NCBI GenBank assembly: GCA_021414185.1
Contig: JAIOOZ010000114.1
Location: 1 to 6,993 of the forward strand
From: Betaproteobacteria bacterium
Lineage (GTDB): Bacteria; Pseudomonadota; Gammaproteobacteria; Burkholderiales; SG8-41
DNA length: 6,993 nt
Direction of reading: 5' to 3'
How positions within the stretch are numbered: the stretch's first letter is position 1; each line of letters begins with the position of its first letter. Shown piece after piece: positions 6,454 to 6,993 of this stretch. The position numbers were made by a program, and so were the translations under genes. The notes beneath the pieces are model-generated. The model was not told where the DNA came from and searched no databases. It saw only the letters and a list, made by a program, of their open reading frames with translations.

Positions 6454-6493
6454 CCCCTCGCCCCGCTTGCGGGGAGAGGGTTAGGGTGAGGGG
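6454..6493 (+). repeat. REP-like palindromic repeat, copy 1
   Basis: The copy contains a hairpin at 6455-6480: CCCTC and GAGGG pair outside, then one mismatch, then CCCCGC pairs with GCGGGG across TT. It is followed by the tail TTAGGGTGAGGGG. This form, a GC hairpin plus GGGTGAGGGG tail, is a well-known intergenic repeat in many proteobacteria. On the minus strand the hairpin is followed by GATTTTAT, so it could also weakly terminate or attenuate transcription from the ligase gene. Confidence 0.8.
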
Positions 6494-6537
6494 CGGGTTT
6501 AAATCTTTCTCACCTTTTGATAGCAGCTACATTGCTG

Positions 6538-6578
6538 CCCCTCACCCCAGCCCTCTCCCCACTTACGTGGGGCGAGGG
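6538..6578 (-). repeat. REP-like palindromic repeat, copy 2, inverted to copy 1
   Basis: Read on the minus strand, this copy matches copy 1 closely: outer CCCTC/GAGGG arms (6551-6555 with 6574-6578), inner CCCCAC/GTGGGG arms (6557-6562 with 6567-6572), a four-base loop, and a tail CTGGGGTGAGGGG. Stem changes are compensated: GC in copy 1 is AC/GT here. The two copies face each other over a 44-base spacer that holds a small hairpin GCAGC-N6-GCTGC (6523-6538). The arrangement is that of a BIME. Confidence 0.8.
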
Positions 6579-6599
6579 AGTATTTTGAGGCGGCTTCTC

Positions 6600-6993
6600 T
6601 CAGCGGTTCAGTGCCTCGTGCGCGATCTCGCGCAATTTCGCTTTTTGTATTTTGTTGCCGTTTGCGCTGGGCGTAAATGGAAATGCGTCTATGGGCAGGA
6701 TGTGTTCCGGCACCTTGAATTTGGCGATGCGTTGCGCGCAATGCGCGATCAGTGCCGGCGCATCGACCGCGGCGCCGTTGCGCGCGACCACGAACGCCAC
6801 GGACCGCGTGCCGCGCGGCCCGTCGATGCCGACCACCTGGCTTGCGAGCACTGCGGGATGCGCATCGAGCACCGCTTCGATTTCGAGCGGATTGACCAGG
6901 AAGCCGGCCAGCCGCAGCACGTCACCTATGCGCGAAAGGTAGACAAAGCTGTTGTCGCCTGTGGTGTAACCGAGGTCACCGCTTTTCAGATAG
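6600..6993 (-). CDS. AMP-forming acyl-CoA synthetase/ligase, C-terminal part
   Basis: The frame runs in from the window edge and ends at TGA 6602-6600, giving the last 130 residues of an ANL-superfamily adenylating enzyme; about 370-420 residues should lie upstream. Seen: SGDLGY (visible residues 4-9), the hinge and A8 region SRIGDVLRLAGFLVNPLEIE (20-39) with hinge Asp24, VVGIDGPRGTRSVAFVVA (53-70), the CoA-ligase-like KFKVPEHILPIDAFPFTPSA (91-110), and the A10 motif NGNKIQK (111-117) with the catalytic lysine at about 114. These enzymes activate a carboxylic acid to its acyl-AMP and then the CoA thioester. The substrate pocket is outside the window, so the acid is unknown. It lies 197 bases upstream of the SnoaL-like gene, separated by the repeat pair, so it may belong to the same catabolic cluster but not the same transcript. 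Confidence 0.93.
   Translation of the reverse strand, partial: YLKSGDLGYTTGDNSFVYLSRIGDVLRLAGFLVNPLEIEAVLDAHPAVLASQVVGIDGPRGTRSVAFVVARNGAAVDAPALIAHCAQRIAKFKVPEHILPIDAFPFTPSANGNKIQKAKLREIAHEALNR

Noticed and set aside
6454..6578. CRISPR array or insertion sequence
   Set aside because: There are only two copies, in inverted orientation, each self-complementary, with no regular spacers, terminal repeats or transposase.

Overview
The window looks like a GC-rich betaproteobacterial chromosome, most likely Burkholderiales. The main reason is three Bug-type (TctC family) periplasmic binding proteins in under 4 kb, an expansion typical of Bordetella, Cupriavidus, Variovorax and relatives. That placement is an inference. 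All seven supported genes are read on the minus strand, so the transcriptional order runs from high to low coordinates. No RNA gene, CRISPR array, transposase or integrase was seen.

Layout in transcriptional order: (1) 6993-6600, the C-terminal end of an AMP-forming acyl-CoA synthetase/ligase, cut by the window edge. (2) 6578-6454, a head-to-head pair of GC-rich hairpin repeats of the REP/BIME kind. (3) 6402-5937, a stand-alone SnoaL/NTF2-like gene that appears broken: the frame is lost at 6061-6065 and the conserved C-terminal strand continues in another frame. (4) 5936-5775, an AT-richer gap with an imperfect palindrome and direct repeats that could be the control region of the genes downstream. 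(5) 5774-3981, a 597-residue flavin-dependent monooxygenase with its own N-terminal SnoaL/NTF2-like domain. (6) 3930-2956, Bug protein 1. (7) 2906-1737, an Old Yellow Enzyme family ene-reductase of the YqjM type lacking the usual active-site cysteine. (8) 1694-708, Bug protein 2. (9) 711-1, Bug protein 3, cut by the window edge and overlapping gene 8 by ATGA.

Genes 5 to 9 are separated by 50, 49, 42 and -4 nt, so they read as one transcription unit. Substrate-binding proteins alternate with two flavin redox enzymes, and a CoA ligase lies upstream. The reasonable inference is an uptake and catabolic cluster for one or more organic acids or unsaturated/cyclic carbonyl compounds: periplasmic capture by Bug proteins, then oxygenation, alkene reduction and CoA activation. 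The substrate cannot be read from the sequence, and no TctA/TctB membrane partner is visible.

The points most worth following are the three unlike Bug proteins in one operon, the cysteine-less ene-reductase, the fused NTF2-FMO protein next to a decaying free NTF2-like gene, and the operator-like palindrome. None of these proves a wholly new system; the cluster is best described as an uncharacterised catabolic operon.
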